Below are positions 1 to 8,381 of a DNA stretch of 64,000 bases, piece by piece. The notes beneath the pieces were generated by a model. That model saw only the letters and a program-made list of their open reading frames with translations, made no database searches and was not told the origin of the DNA. The position numbers and the translations under genes are program-made. The first letter of the stretch is position 1. Each line of letters opens with the position of its first letter. Source of the stretch: Hydractinia symbiolongicarpus (lineage: Eukaryota; Cnidaria; Hydrozoa; Anthoathecata; Hydractiniidae); NCBI RefSeq assembly GCF_029227915.1, contig NC_079877.1:35987851-36051850 (forward strand), in the 5' to 3' direction.

Positions 1-20
1 TATAAAAAAAATTGTGCAAT

Positions 21-350
21 CAGCTCAATGCTGTAATGCACACCTTGTTTAGGTTGCATGTGCACCTTGTTCAGGTTGCAATTGGCTTACAACGCCATTA
101 ATAATCAGCACAAAGCTGTAATGTTAATGCATCTCGTTTAGGTTGCAATTGGCTTACAACGCCATTAATAATCAGCACAAAGCTGTAATGTTAATGCACC
201 TCGTTTAGGTTGCAATTGGCTTACAATGCCATTAATAATCAGCACAGAGCTGCAATATTAATGCACCTTGTTCAGGTTGCAATTGGCTTACAACGCCATT
301 AACAATCAGCACAAAGCTGTATTAGAAATGCACCTTGTTCAGGTTGCATT
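21..350. repeat. 67-bp minisatellite, about 4.5 copies (3' subterminal part of Helitron)
   Basis: The anchor AGGTTGCA begins at 73, 140, 207, 274 and 341, an exact 67-bp period. Each unit contains AATTGGCTTACAACGCC, a TAATCAGCACA segment and TGCACCT or a close variant. TGCACCT followed by AGGTTGCA makes an imperfect dyad within the unit. Internal minisatellites near the ends are common in Helitron/Helentron-like elements. Confidence 0.85.
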
Positions 351-351
351 C

Positions 352-1020
352 TGTCATGTGGCATGGTAATTGTGGTATGATAATCGGTAGGGTACAGACG
401 ATATGTTGATTGCGATAAGTCAAAATGGTACGGTAATTGTGGTATGACGATCGATGTGATACGGATAAAATAGATATGCAACTGGATATTAAATGCATCA
501 GTGGTTAATGTAACAATCACAGATCTTTGTTAGGCTGTGTTATGACCCTCCACCTCCACCTCCAGCAACGCCATTAATAATAGGCATAAAGCTGTAATGT
601 TCACCTTGTTCAGGTTGCAATTGGCCTAAACGCCATTAATAATCAGCACAAAGGTGTAATGTTAATGCAAGGTTGAATTCAGTCATGCAGTATGGTAATT
701 GTGGTATGATTGGTAGGGTACAGACGATTATGTTGATTGCGATAAGTCAAAACGGTATGGTATTGTGGTATGATGATCGATGTGATACGGATGAAATAGA
801 TATGCAACTGGATATCAAATGTATCCATGGTTAATGTAACAATCACAGACCTTTGTTAGGCTGTGTTATGACCCTCCACCTCCACCTCCAACAACACCAT
901 TAATAATCAGTATAATGCTGTAATGTCAATCCACCTTGTTCAGGTTGCATTTGCACCTTGTTCAGAGTAGAATGGTTTTTAGGGGCCAAGATTGTGATTG
1001 TCTGCAAAATAGGTGAATTC
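352..1020. repeat. Diverged ~327-bp direct duplication with CCACCT tracts
   Basis: The block at about 355-562 recurs at about 684-889 with an offset of 329 bp at its start and 326 bp at its end. Both copies finish in a (CCACCT)-type pyrimidine tract (546-563 and 872-889) that would read as GGAGGT repeats on the transposon's coding strand. Between and after the copies (564-675 and 893-960) are degraded pieces of the 67-bp unit. Together with the minisatellite this makes a composite repeat immediately 3' of the Rep/helicase frame. No gene is supported in 1-1035, and no AATAAA was found on the minus strand here. Confidence 0.75.
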
Positions 1021-1035
1021 AGATTGTAATTATCA

Positions 1036-4000
1036 TTATGAATGAGATAGGCATATTATACATGTGCAATTTACAGATGGTGAAGGACAAACTGCATCTT
1101 CAATACCATCATCACAAAACTGGTCAAGTTCTTTCACCAAGTTAATATACTTTTCCATAGTGATATTGTATTTTTTGACGGTTTTATTCGATAATGCCTT
1201 CAGGCGTTTCTCTTCCTCTTGTCTGGCTTTCATACGGGGATGTGTATTAATGTACAAGAGTCGTTCTTGAGTAATTGGTTCGACAAGTGCCCAATTTCTT
1301 TCTTTTTCGCATCTGGAGAATGCAGTGTAAGCTGTACCAAGGTTATTTTTTTCCATCTGAATTGATTGTTGTAACTTGATACGCATGTGGGTGGCAGTTT
1401 TACCATCTCCAATTGACATACCCTGACTTTTGGCAATAGTTATTGCATATCCTGGCATTAACGGCAGGCCATTTCTGCTGCAACAATCAGACTCACATCG
1501 ACCTTCAACCGCAGTAATTGGTATCCATTTCGGATGTTCTTGAATCCATGACGGGCCTTTATAATTTGGGAAATCGACTACAACAGCTATTGAAAATTCA
1601 GGTGGTGACATATTTGGTGAATAAAGGATTGCAATTACTTTTCCCATGGCACCATTATTTAGGCCAAGGCCTGTAAGACCCTTTTGGTTCTTGGTAAGGA
1701 TTACAGTTGCACCAACTGCCATTAAAGATCTTAGTGGTATTTGACCCAGTTGCTTATCAGTTAAAGAGTGATGTTTACCACGTCCTCTTGATGGAATAAC
1801 AGCAACTGGCACACCAAGGTTAGCTAATATATTATGGTTTTCTTCATTAACTTCATTCCATGTTTCCATTAATGTAAGGACGCGACCATGCAAAAAGTTA
1901 CATTTTTCGGCATGGGGCAAAGCATTTTCATAACGACTATTTATATCTTGCCAGTCTTGTTGAGTAATCGATCCATTGCGTATTCTAAGTAGCCGCTGTA
2001 GAAGGGCCAACTGATCTGGTCCTTGGCGCATTGTTTCTGTAAGAACAATAACATCTTGAAATGAGCGATAGATTGCATAACCAGCAAAGTTGATTGTGGA
2101 ATCATCATGTTTCGGCGGCTGATGTAAATCCAAAGCACGAATTGGTCCAAGTTGACCAAGGTCCCCAAAGAAATTGACAGTTGGTACACCTCCATAATAA
2201 TTATCAAAGTCTCCTGTTGCCTCACATAATCTTTGGCTGCACCAAGCCACTAGAAGCTTCGACTGCATGCTACGTTCATCAATATTAAGTTGAATCAATT
2301 TCAGTTCATTGTTTTCATGCATGCCTGTATATTTTCTTAGCTTTCTTAGAGCTACATCACCCAACGGATAGTCAGAAAGCTGGACAGAATTTAAATTCTT
2401 ATCTTTTTTAAGTTTGTGTGGTGGTGGAGTCATTGAGTGTATAGTGCGACCATTAGGTATGAGGACTGATGCTGCCCCAGTTGGGGCCAAGTTCATAACA
2501 GCAGAATTTCGCTGAAAAATACGACGAACGATTCTAGTAAGCGCGGTAATGATGAATGTTTTCCCGACACCGGCTGTTCCTTGTATTAATAAACGTATTG
2601 GCTGGGTACCTGTTGGCACAGTTCCTTTTGCGACTTGTAATAAATGCTGAAGATTTATACCAATGACTGTTCTTTGTAATTCATTAGCATTTAAGATGTT
2701 TATTTGGGGTAAAGTACATTCTTCAGCATGCTGCAATTCATTTTTTTCTGCTTCTTCAGATATAGATTGTAACCATAAGTCAGCATTAATTGGCCATTGA
2801 CTACCAAAACTTTGAATTGCATAATTATTCCAATTAAATGTAGGCCCACCATCAGGAAGAACCTGTTGTACATTTGGCTCATTGATATCAGCAACATGGT
2901 GCCTAGCAATATCTCTCATTATTGCTCTACCTATGTTCATTTGTGCAATGGCAGAATTTTGGGAACATTGGGAACTTGCATCTGTATATTGTGATGATTG
3001 ATCCGAAGACTGAGTATTGGTTTCAATATTGATTGCACGGGTGTGACTTTGTGTTCTCTCGCTTTTTTTATCGAATGATTGTTTAGCCTCTTTCAATGAA
3101 TCAATTAATATTGATGGGCATTCTTCAGTTTGAACAAGGGAAGCCAAAGCAGCAGCAAATGACTCATGTTGTCCCTTCAAATCTTCAGTATTGTGCCACG
3201 TTCCAACAGAAAATATAATGAGCATAGCTTTTGCATAGTCCTCAGTAACAGGCCAGACAGGTTTTGTAGATATTCCTGTAAAAACTGGGACGTGATCTAC
3301 TTTGCAGGTACAATTACACTTTTTGCTCCAGTTCCATAATGATATTTCTGGCTCAGTTTCTCTCCGCTTATCACTTAAGTATTTGTCTAATGCGCTACTT
3401 TTTGTAACAGTTCCATCTTCACCAGACGTATCCAAGGCTCGGAAACCACTGATACCAATGTATCGAAAATTCCTGGTACATCTAGTCAGACGACCACCAC
3501 TATTAATGAAATCCGCCGCAGCACCTGGAACATCTACTAAACCCGCAATTTTTTGAAGTAGTCGTTGAGCCAAATTTTTAACAGTGCTTCCATCATCAGT
3601 GTTTTCAATGAGATGGCGATAAACATGTACTAAATCTTCCGTTGAAGCAGCACCTTTGCAAGCATAACTAGCAATGTATTTTTGTAGAGCGAGAAGGTTC
3701 TGATCGATAATGGGTTGACTATCACAATTTGCTAGCCAACTAAGTAGGCGTGTTTTTACATGCATCATCAAGCGAGGATGATCCCGTGGTCCCTCATATC
3801 TAGGATGTTCCCCCTCTGTTATGACAGCGTTAAAAGGATGAATCTCTTTACCACTTGTTTTTTTGGTTTGTGGATCAAGATCGCCAAAATGAAAGCGACA
3901 GTACTTCTGTGGAGCAGTATCTTTTTTATTCTTACGGCGATAACGCAAACAATTGGAATTACAATTATGGAGGCCAATTCTGTTCACGAGATGGGTATGT

Positions 4001-5340
4001 TGCTCTTTTATACCACCTTCATGACTAGCAACATCCGAAAGTTCTTGTGCCAATGGGTTATGGTCCGGTGGAGCTTGAGTCCCCTCTGGTCTGGCCCATT
4101 GATCTTTGTTTGGAACCCAAGTTCTAATTCCAGAAGTATCTATAATTTCATTTCCACCAGCAGGATGCAGTGAAGTAAACATTGGTGAAAAAATGTCATT
4201 ACTGTCTTCATTTGTTGTTTGTAACCAATTTTGAAGTTCTTGCGCTGCAGGTTTTAATGCTTGTGAGTCTGCAACATCATCAGACAAGCTATCCATTATA
4301 GTTTTGACTTTCCGGGCATGTTTAGATGACGATATTATTGCGTGTCCATGTATCTCACCTCGACTTTTAGCAAATTCATATCGCAACCAATAGTCATCAT
4401 ATTGAAATACTTCCTTACTAACTGTGGCGAAGTAATTTATAGTCCTTGCATCGAAATACTGCGTCACAATATGAAGATTTTGTAGAATCATTTCCCGCTT
4501 AAATTTATTATCACTTTCCATTTGCTGGCGTACAGCATCTTCGTTTACATTGTTTATTAACGCATAATACTTAATAAGTAGTTCATGCAATGGTTTCCAA
4601 TGAAATTCGGCACAACTGTTGGTATCAAAATATGCTGGTAAATCGCCAAATTCATTTCGTCTAAAAAACAGCATGGCATCCAATTTTTTTTTTTGGTCTC
4701 TCCAGTATGGATCGGTATTTACCAGGTTTTTTCCAATACTAATAATTTTACGTGGAACTGAATCATCATCATTTTGTAAATTATCTCGAAGTTCAGCGAT
4801 TGTGAGATGAACATCATTTAATTGTTGGGAAACAAGAAATCTACCCTGCTGCAATGCTTGCATTCGCAAACGCATATTTAATAAGAAAAATTTCAAGTAC
4901 GGATGACGTGCTACACGATTATCAGAACAATAATATATATGTTCGATGTATTCCTCAAAGTTAATTTTATTTAACCTTGGAACAGTTAAGTCACAATTTC
5001 CATTAATAAAAACAGTTGGGTATGCCATAGTAAAAAACCCAGGAGTTTTTAATTCCCGAATAGGCTGTTCTCGTGTATATTCTAAATTTGCATTCGCAAC
5101 TGTGCCATGTTGAAGAGCTTGATTAACTGCATCTTCAGAACCCAAGAGCTTCTCCAGTACTATTCGTAACTCTTTGTCAGCATCTTTAGGTTCAACCGGG
5201 CAAACTAAACCAGAACGGGTTATACTCTCGTCATCGTCAGGTAAGTTTTGTTGAAATTGATTTTCAGCAGGACCCTTATCTCCTTCTGGTATGATATTTG
5301 GCAATTCCACAACTGGCAAATCAGGTAATTCAGAACGCAT
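1036..5340 (-). CDS. Helitron Rep/helicase protein (Helitron_like_N, HUH-Y2 Rep, Pif1-like helicase)
   Basis: The 1434-aa frame carries the transposition machinery. Residues ~75-215 match the Helitron N-terminal domain. The Rep core has the HUH histidines H331 and H333 in RGEIHGH, and the two nicking tyrosines Y555 and Y559 in YIASYACKG. A zinc-binding-like group C460, C464, C481, H484 lies between them. The helicase has Walker A GTAGVGKT (921-928), Walker B DERSM (D1021, E1022), GDLGQL (D1060), a GATVILTKNQ...NNGAMG region, AKSQG (Q1306) and the arginine-finger-like SRC (R1343). All expected catalytic residues are present, so the domain could be active. The first ATG may not be the native start: 22 sense codons precede it in frame back to the TAG that ends the upstream frame. 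An A11 run (4684-4694, T on the plus strand) lies inside the coding region. It ends in TAA. Confidence 0.93.
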   Translation of the reverse strand: MRSELPDLPVVELPNIIPEGDKGPAENQFQQNLPDDDESITRSGLVCPVEPKDADKELRIVLEKLLGSEDAVNQALQHGTVANANLEYTREQPIRELKTPGFFTMAYPTVFINGNCDLTVPRLNKINFEEYIEHIYYCSDNRVARHPYLKFFLLNMRLRMQALQQGRFLVSQQLNDVHLTIAELRDNLQNDDDSVPRKIISIGKNLVNTDPYWRDQKKKLDAMLFFRRNEFGDLPAYFDTNSCAEFHWKPLHELLIKYYALINNVNEDAVRQQMESDNKFKREMILQNLHIVTQYFDARTINYFATVSKEVFQYDDYWLRYEFAKSRGEIHGHAIISSSKHARKVKTIMDSLSDDVADSQALKPAAQELQNWLQTTNEDSNDIFSPMFTSLHPAGGNEIIDTSGIRTWVPNKDQWARPEGTQAPPDHNPLAQELSDVASHEGGIKEQHTHLVNRIGLHNCNSNCLRYRRKNKKDTAPQKYCRFHFGDLDPQTKKTSGKEIHPFNAVITEGEHPRYEGPRDHPRLMMHVKTRLLSWLANCDSQPIIDQNLLALQKYIASYACKGAASTEDLVHVYRHLIENTDDGSTVKNLAQRLLQKIAGLVDVPGAAADFINSGGRLTRCTRNFRYIGISGFRALDTSGEDGTVTKSSALDKYLSDKRRETEPEISLWNWSKKCNCTCKVDHVPVFTGISTKPVWPVTEDYAKAMLIIFSVGTWHNTEDLKGQHESFAAALASLVQTEECPSILIDSLKEAKQSFDKKSERTQSHTRAINIETNTQSSDQSSQYTDASSQCSQNSAIAQMNIGRAIMRDIARHHVADINEPNVQQVLPDGGPTFNWNNYAIQSFGSQWPINADLWLQSISEEAEKNELQHAEECTLPQINILNANELQRTVIGINLQHLLQVAKGTVPTGTQPIRLLIQGTAGVGKTFIITALTRIVRRIFQRNSAVMNLAPTGAASVLIPNGRTIHSMTPPPHKLKKDKNLNSVQLSDYPLGDVALRKLRKYTGMHENNELKLIQLNIDERSMQSKLLVAWCSQRLCEATGDFDNYYGGVPTVNFFGDLGQLGPIRALDLHQPPKHDDSTINFAGYAIYRSFQDVIVLTETMRQGPDQLALLQRLLRIRNGSITQQDWQDINSRYENALPHAEKCNFLHGRVLTLMETWNEVNEENHNILANLGVPVAVIPSRGRGKHHSLTDKQLGQIPLRSLMAVGATVILTKNQKGLTGLGLNNGAMGKVIAILYSPNMSPPEFSIAVVVDFPNYKGPSWIQEHPKWIPITAVEGRCESDCCSRNGLPLMPGYAITIAKSQGMSIGDGKTATHMRIKLQQSIQMEKNNLGTAYTAFSRCEKERNWALVEPITQERLLYINTHPRMKARQEEEKRLKALSNKTVKKYNITMEKYINLVKELDQFCDDGIEDAVCPSPSVNCTCIICLSHS

Positions 5341-5409
5341 CTCTGGTAAATTTTGAATGCGGTCATATTTTATTGAGACATCCTTATAGTATTCATTCGG
5401 CAGGAACTA
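5341..5409 (-). other. Single in-frame TAG and 22-codon open bridge between the two Helitron frames
   Basis: The TAG ending the OTU/DUF6570 frame occupies 5409-5407. The next 66 bases down to 5341 are open in the same frame and run directly into the ATG of the Rep/helicase frame. The frames are therefore a single continuous frame broken by one stop codon. In related Helitron proteins DUF6570-like and Helitron_like_N segments are normally fused, so a nonsense mutation (or sequencing error) in a once continuous gene is the simplest explanation. Programmed readthrough is possible but the downstream TTC CTG is not a well-known readthrough context. Confidence 0.85.
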
Positions 5410-7689
5410 GAAGTAGCGTCCTTTTAAAGGTTTGTCAATGTGATCAGAGCCATTGTATTGATGTTTATTTTTAGTATCTGGACCTTCAACACCCCCTTCT
5501 GGGTATCCAAAACACAGTCCCCGTAATGCGTTTTCAACTTTACCCCTTTGCACAGTATACTGTTGAACTGAATTTTGACTTCCTTTCTTTTTAATAACCA
5601 CTATTCCAACTTCTGACGGTAATGATGGCAGTTCGGTAGCAATTTGCATTCTTTGAGGAAAACTGATGCAATGACCTTTTGATGCAAGCATGCCATACCG
5701 CAGGAGGTGTATATTCATAATGACAGTAATACGACGAATTAATGCTACTTCTAGTATGGTCAAATTTTGGAGATATGGTGGTACTGGTAAAAAATGCATA
5801 TCATTATGACGAATGTTATCGTGTAACGGACCCAAGTCGTCATCATCAGCTGACAGTATACCTGAAAATCTAGCAGGTGTCTTAACATTCTTTTTAAAAC
5901 GACTAAGACTCTCCCTGTGACACCTATCACACCTACCATCGCTGAATATTTTCCAAGGCTTAACAGTAATTGGTTTTGTTTCATTTTCTGCAGTAGGTCT
6001 TATGGGAGGTGTTGCATAAAATACTGGGCGAGTTTCAAGACAAGTTTTACAGGTTGATAAACTATGTAATTTCTCACCTTCCTCAAACTGTATTACAGCA
6101 GCCACTACATCGGGATTTTGATGAATGGTGGCAGTTTCACTTTCCAAAATGTTGTCTTGATAACTGGACTGGTTGCCTGTGACAACTGTCGAGATTGACT
6201 GTAGGGTTGACAAATTTGTTGGTATGGACTGTTGTTTGGTTGGTAAATCTTTTGGTATTGGCTGTTGTGTGGGCGGCAAATTTTTTGGTATTGTCTGCGT
6301 AGTTGTTACATTTGTTGCCGTTGACTGAGTTGTTGACATGGAGTGTGTAGTTTGTAAATTGTGTGTAGTAATTGGCAGTGTCACAGGCTGCTTTTTTAAA
6401 CTTGAATTTTTCTGTTTACCCACAGGTGTTTTACAAACGGCTTTTTTGCATCTGTAAGTTATTCGCTTGCGCCTTCTTTTGGTCTTGATAGTTGTCTCAT
6501 TGACTTCAGGTTCTTCATATTTAACATTTAACTGAAGACACTTTTGCTTTAGAGCAAGTTCTTTATTAAAAATTTTTTTATTTTTAGGTCTGTTTTGTAT
6601 GACAACAGAAATACGAGACTTCATTACTTTTTTCACTAGAAGATCTTGCTTTTCCATCAAAGTAATCACTTTATTTTTATCACATTTTTTATTTGTTGTA
6701 TCTTTAGGTTGAATTACATTATTTGATGACAAACAGGAAATTTTTTTAGGTGGACTGAGTGGTGTGGATGATGCAACAGAAGGAAGGCTCAAATTGTCAT
6801 CAAAGACCAATGATTGGTAGTGATTTCTATTTACTCTCCCAAGCAAAATAAAAGCACCTGCAGTGGTACCATCAGACAATAGATGTGCCAATTGCTGTTC
6901 CCCGGCAATATCATGTGTTTCATCATAAGTAGGACTAATAAGGGTATATGGGTGCATTGCAGTACTGGTATCAGATGTTATCAAAATGTTAACGCCCAGC
7001 ATTATTGCAGCAGCTCGTATGAAAATTTCGTCAACATAAACAGTAGGTTTTGACTGCATTTGTAAGTCGCGTTCCCACTCTTCAGGGCTTTTTACTAAAA
7101 AGGTCCTACTATTTTGAAAAATTTCTATGTTGCTATTTTCACGGACAAATTTGACCATAGCTGCTCGTAGTTCAACATGGTTCTGGAAATTAAGTTCAGA
7201 GGGGACAATTTGTCTGATCTCAGGCCGATCAAGTTGCTGTACTACTGCTCTATAAAAACAGTTGCCATCTCCTATCGTCACTTCACGATATGTTATATTT
7301 GACAGACCAATACTTCTAGCATAAGCAATTATATGGTCTGCAGAATTTGACTCATTTAAAAGATGGGCAGCATAAGACTCTTGTAGTGCTATTTGGAAGT
7401 CAATATCATTGTTATTGAAGGGTCCAGGATTGCTTTCAATATCCCCTGATAACAATAACAGTAACTTCAAACATGCAAGATTGATGTTACAGCTTAGACA
7501 ACACATAAAAATTAATAAACTAAAAACTTTCAAAAAATAAATGAAGTGGTTGCTATTATCCAGATTGTCAAAAAACATTCCTGTATGGCTGTGGAAATTT
7601 GTTTTATTCTTAATATCATTACTGGAATGAATAGCAGCTACATTATAAAACGAACCGATGTTGGCACGATATGCCTGGACTGATATCAT
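5407..7689 (-). CDS. Helitron N-terminal protein: hydrophobic leader, 2A-like motif, OTU protease, DUF6570-like domain
   Basis: The 760-aa frame starts at the first ATG after an in-frame TAA (7752-7750). Residues 48-81 are strongly hydrophobic and lead into a 2A-like motif, GDIESNPGP, ending at P90. An OTU-type deubiquitinase domain follows: D141 and C144 in GDGNCFYRA and H290 in NHYQSL form a plausible catalytic triad. A basic patch KTKRRRKR (402-409) could be a nuclear localisation signal. Residues ~436-505 are Thr/Gln/Pro-rich with three 11-residue repeats of the IPKNLP type. The C-terminal part (~545-730) resembles DUF6570, with CxxC pairs C547/C550 and C587/C590 and a PPYLQNLTILEVALIRR segment. 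The frame ends at a TAG in phase with the Rep/helicase frame. OTU domains are known in some Helitrons; their role in transposition is unsettled. Confidence 0.88.
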   Translation of the reverse strand: MISVQAYRANIGSFYNVAAIHSSNDIKNKTNFHSHTGMFFDNLDNSNHFIYFLKVFSLLIFMCCLSCNINLACLKLLLLLSGDIESNPGPFNNNDIDFQIALQESYAAHLLNESNSADHIIAYARSIGLSNITYREVTIGDGNCFYRAVVQQLDRPEIRQIVPSELNFQNHVELRAAMVKFVRENSNIEIFQNSRTFLVKSPEEWERDLQMQSKPTVYVDEIFIRAAAIMLGVNILITSDTSTAMHPYTLISPTYDETHDIAGEQQLAHLLSDGTTAGAFILLGRVNRNHYQSLVFDDNLSLPSVASSTPLSPPKKISCLSSNNVIQPKDTTNKKCDKNKVITLMEKQDLLVKKVMKSRISVVIQNRPKNKKIFNKELALKQKCLQLNVKYEEPEVNETTIKTKRRRKRITYRCKKAVCKTPVGKQKNSSLKKQPVTLPITTHNLQTTHSMSTTQSTATNVTTTQTIPKNLPPTQQPIPKDLPTKQQSIPTNLSTLQSISTVVTGNQSSYQDNILESETATIHQNPDVVAAVIQFEEGEKLHSLSTCKTCLETRPVFYATPPIRPTAENETKPITVKPWKIFSDGRCDRCHRESLSRFKKNVKTPARFSGILSADDDDLGPLHDNIRHNDMHFLPVPPYLQNLTILEVALIRRITVIMNIHLLRYGMLASKGHCISFPQRMQIATELPSLPSEVGIVVIKKKGSQNSVQQYTVQRGKVENALRGLCFGYPEGGVEGPDTKNKHQYNGSDHIDKPLKGRYF
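7420..7464 (-). other. 2A-like ribosome-skipping motif (residues 76-90 of the OTU protein)
   Basis: The residues are five leucines, SG, then D83-I84-E85-S86-N87-P88-G89-P90, matching the D-x-E-x-N-P-G-P consensus at every invariant position. In known 2A peptides the bond between the last Gly and Pro is not formed and translation resumes at Pro. That would release an 89-residue leader and an OTU-containing protein beginning at P90. The leucine-rich lead-in resembles 2A motifs in animal non-LTR retrotransposons. Activity is inferred, not shown. Confidence 0.8.
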
Positions 7690-7732
7690 GATTATTTTTT
7701 TTTTACTATGTGTTTTAACTATCAGTATTACA

Positions 7733-7830
7733 GATGCACCTAGCAGCAGTTATTGCACCTAAATGAGATATGAACAGTAAATAATAATCTAGTAAAAGAT
7801 GCACCAAGCTGCACTTTGCACCTAAATGTT
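7733..7830. repeat. ~65-bp tandem duplication with TGCACCT motifs, 5' side of Helitron
   Basis: GATGCACC occurs at 7733 and 7798, and TTGCACCTAAATG at about 7753 and 7816, giving a repeat offset of 63-65 bp. TGCACCT lies at 7735, 7754 and 7817, with TGCACCA at 7800. The same heptamer recurs in the left-end repeats (61, 195, 262, 329, 952). It lies just upstream of the OTU frame's ATG, so it is either 5' leader or subterminal transposon sequence. Confidence 0.55.
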
Positions 7831-7930
7831 TGTTTGTTTGCTAGTAGAAGACACAGAAAAAATTATCAAATAATACTTATCCAATAATCTGTGAAGTATC
7901 AAAAAAATCCCAGCAAACAAAACCAACACG

Positions 7931-7949
7931 CTCCGGTAAAATACCAGAG
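7931..7949. other. Short hairpin, 8-bp arms
   Basis: CTCCGGTA (7931-7938) and TACCAGAG (7942-7949) pair across an AAA loop with one G/T-type mismatch. It is 240 bp upstream of the OTU start codon. It could be a transposon-end hairpin or a promoter element; no CTRR end adjoining it could be confirmed. Confidence 0.45.
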
Positions 7950-7989
7950 GGTTTAAAAAAAAGTGGCGCCGAAAAAGTATATTTCGGTC

Positions 7990-8105
7990 GCTAAACCACG
8001 TGATCTATTTTGTCCAATCAAAGCGAATAATGTTTGTGTTTCAAAAACTTCACGTGATCCATTATATCCAATTAAATCGAAAAATTTTTGTTTTGGAAGA
8101 ATGTT
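7990..8105. promoter_or_regulatory. Duplicated CACGTG + CCAAT block, promoter-like
   Basis: CACGTG occurs at 7997-8002 and 8051-8056, each followed by a CCAAT at 8014-8018 and 8068-8072. Both pairs are offset by exactly 54 bp, and the surrounding sequence is recognisably duplicated (GTGATCYATT, then TCCAATYAAA, then TCGAA or GCGAA). CACGTG is the bHLH E-box and CCAAT the NF-Y site. The block lies 300-400 bp upstream of the Helitron frame and could drive it, or could belong to host DNA. No TATA box or transcript start was identified. Confidence 0.4.
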
Positions 8106-8381
8106 TGCAATTCCGTATTAGTTCCGGACGGCAGTTTCTTTCACCATAGTTTTTATGACAAAACCAAATAAATACTAGGGAGAAGGTTTAAAAAAACATA
8201 AAGGTTGCATTTATAATTGAATTTCCGCGCCCGAAGGCGTAGGAAATTCTTTAAAACCGTCGTTTTTTTCTTTCGGAGCATTTTTTGAGAAAAAATCGAC
8301 CCTGGGATTTCACGTTGGTCTGTCACAGATGTAAGCTTCGTACCCAAGCTCCTTAACTACTGGGAAGTCCAGTATTGACGC
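8106..8381. other. Non-coding stretch, no recognised feature
   Basis: A 64-codon minus-strand frame (8347-8153) is open here, but it resembles no family I recognise, is rich in Lys and Arg from A/T-rich codons and has no supporting context. It is treated as chance. Confidence 0.5.

Larger units (their letters stand above)
1..7960 (-). mobile_element. Helitron-type rolling-circle transposon, near-complete, one internal stop
   Basis: The two minus-strand reading frames encode the diagnostic Helitron set, an HUH/two-tyrosine Rep nuclease and a Pif1-family helicase, plus OTU and DUF6570-like domains. Helitrons transpose by a rolling-circle mechanism using Rep nicking and helicase unwinding. Repeats containing TGCACCT lie on both sides of the coding part (61-958 and 7735-7823), which suggests both subterminal regions are present. 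Neither terminus was fixed: no confident 5' TC or 3' hairpin plus CTRR end could be assigned, and the left end may lie outside the window. The right limit given is an estimate. No apurinic-type endonuclease domain of the kind carried by some Helentrons is seen after the helicase. Confidence 0.75.

Noticed and set aside
299-520. 73-codon minus-strand frame in the left repeats
   Set aside because: It lies wholly in repeated non-coding sequence, and the second copy of the repeat does not keep the frame.
1064-4810. Plus-strand and alternative minus-strand frames of 63-137 codons across the transposon
   Set aside because: They overlap the Rep/helicase and OTU frames antisense or out of phase and show no domain of their own.
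7420-7464. 2A motif as evidence of an integrated picorna-like virus
   Set aside because: No RNA polymerase, capsid or viral helicase is nearby. The motif is in frame with Helitron domains, and 2A-like motifs are known in animal transposons.
8153-8347. 64-codon minus-strand frame upstream of the Helitron
   Set aside because: Unrecognised, short, Lys/Arg-rich from A/T-rich sequence and without context.
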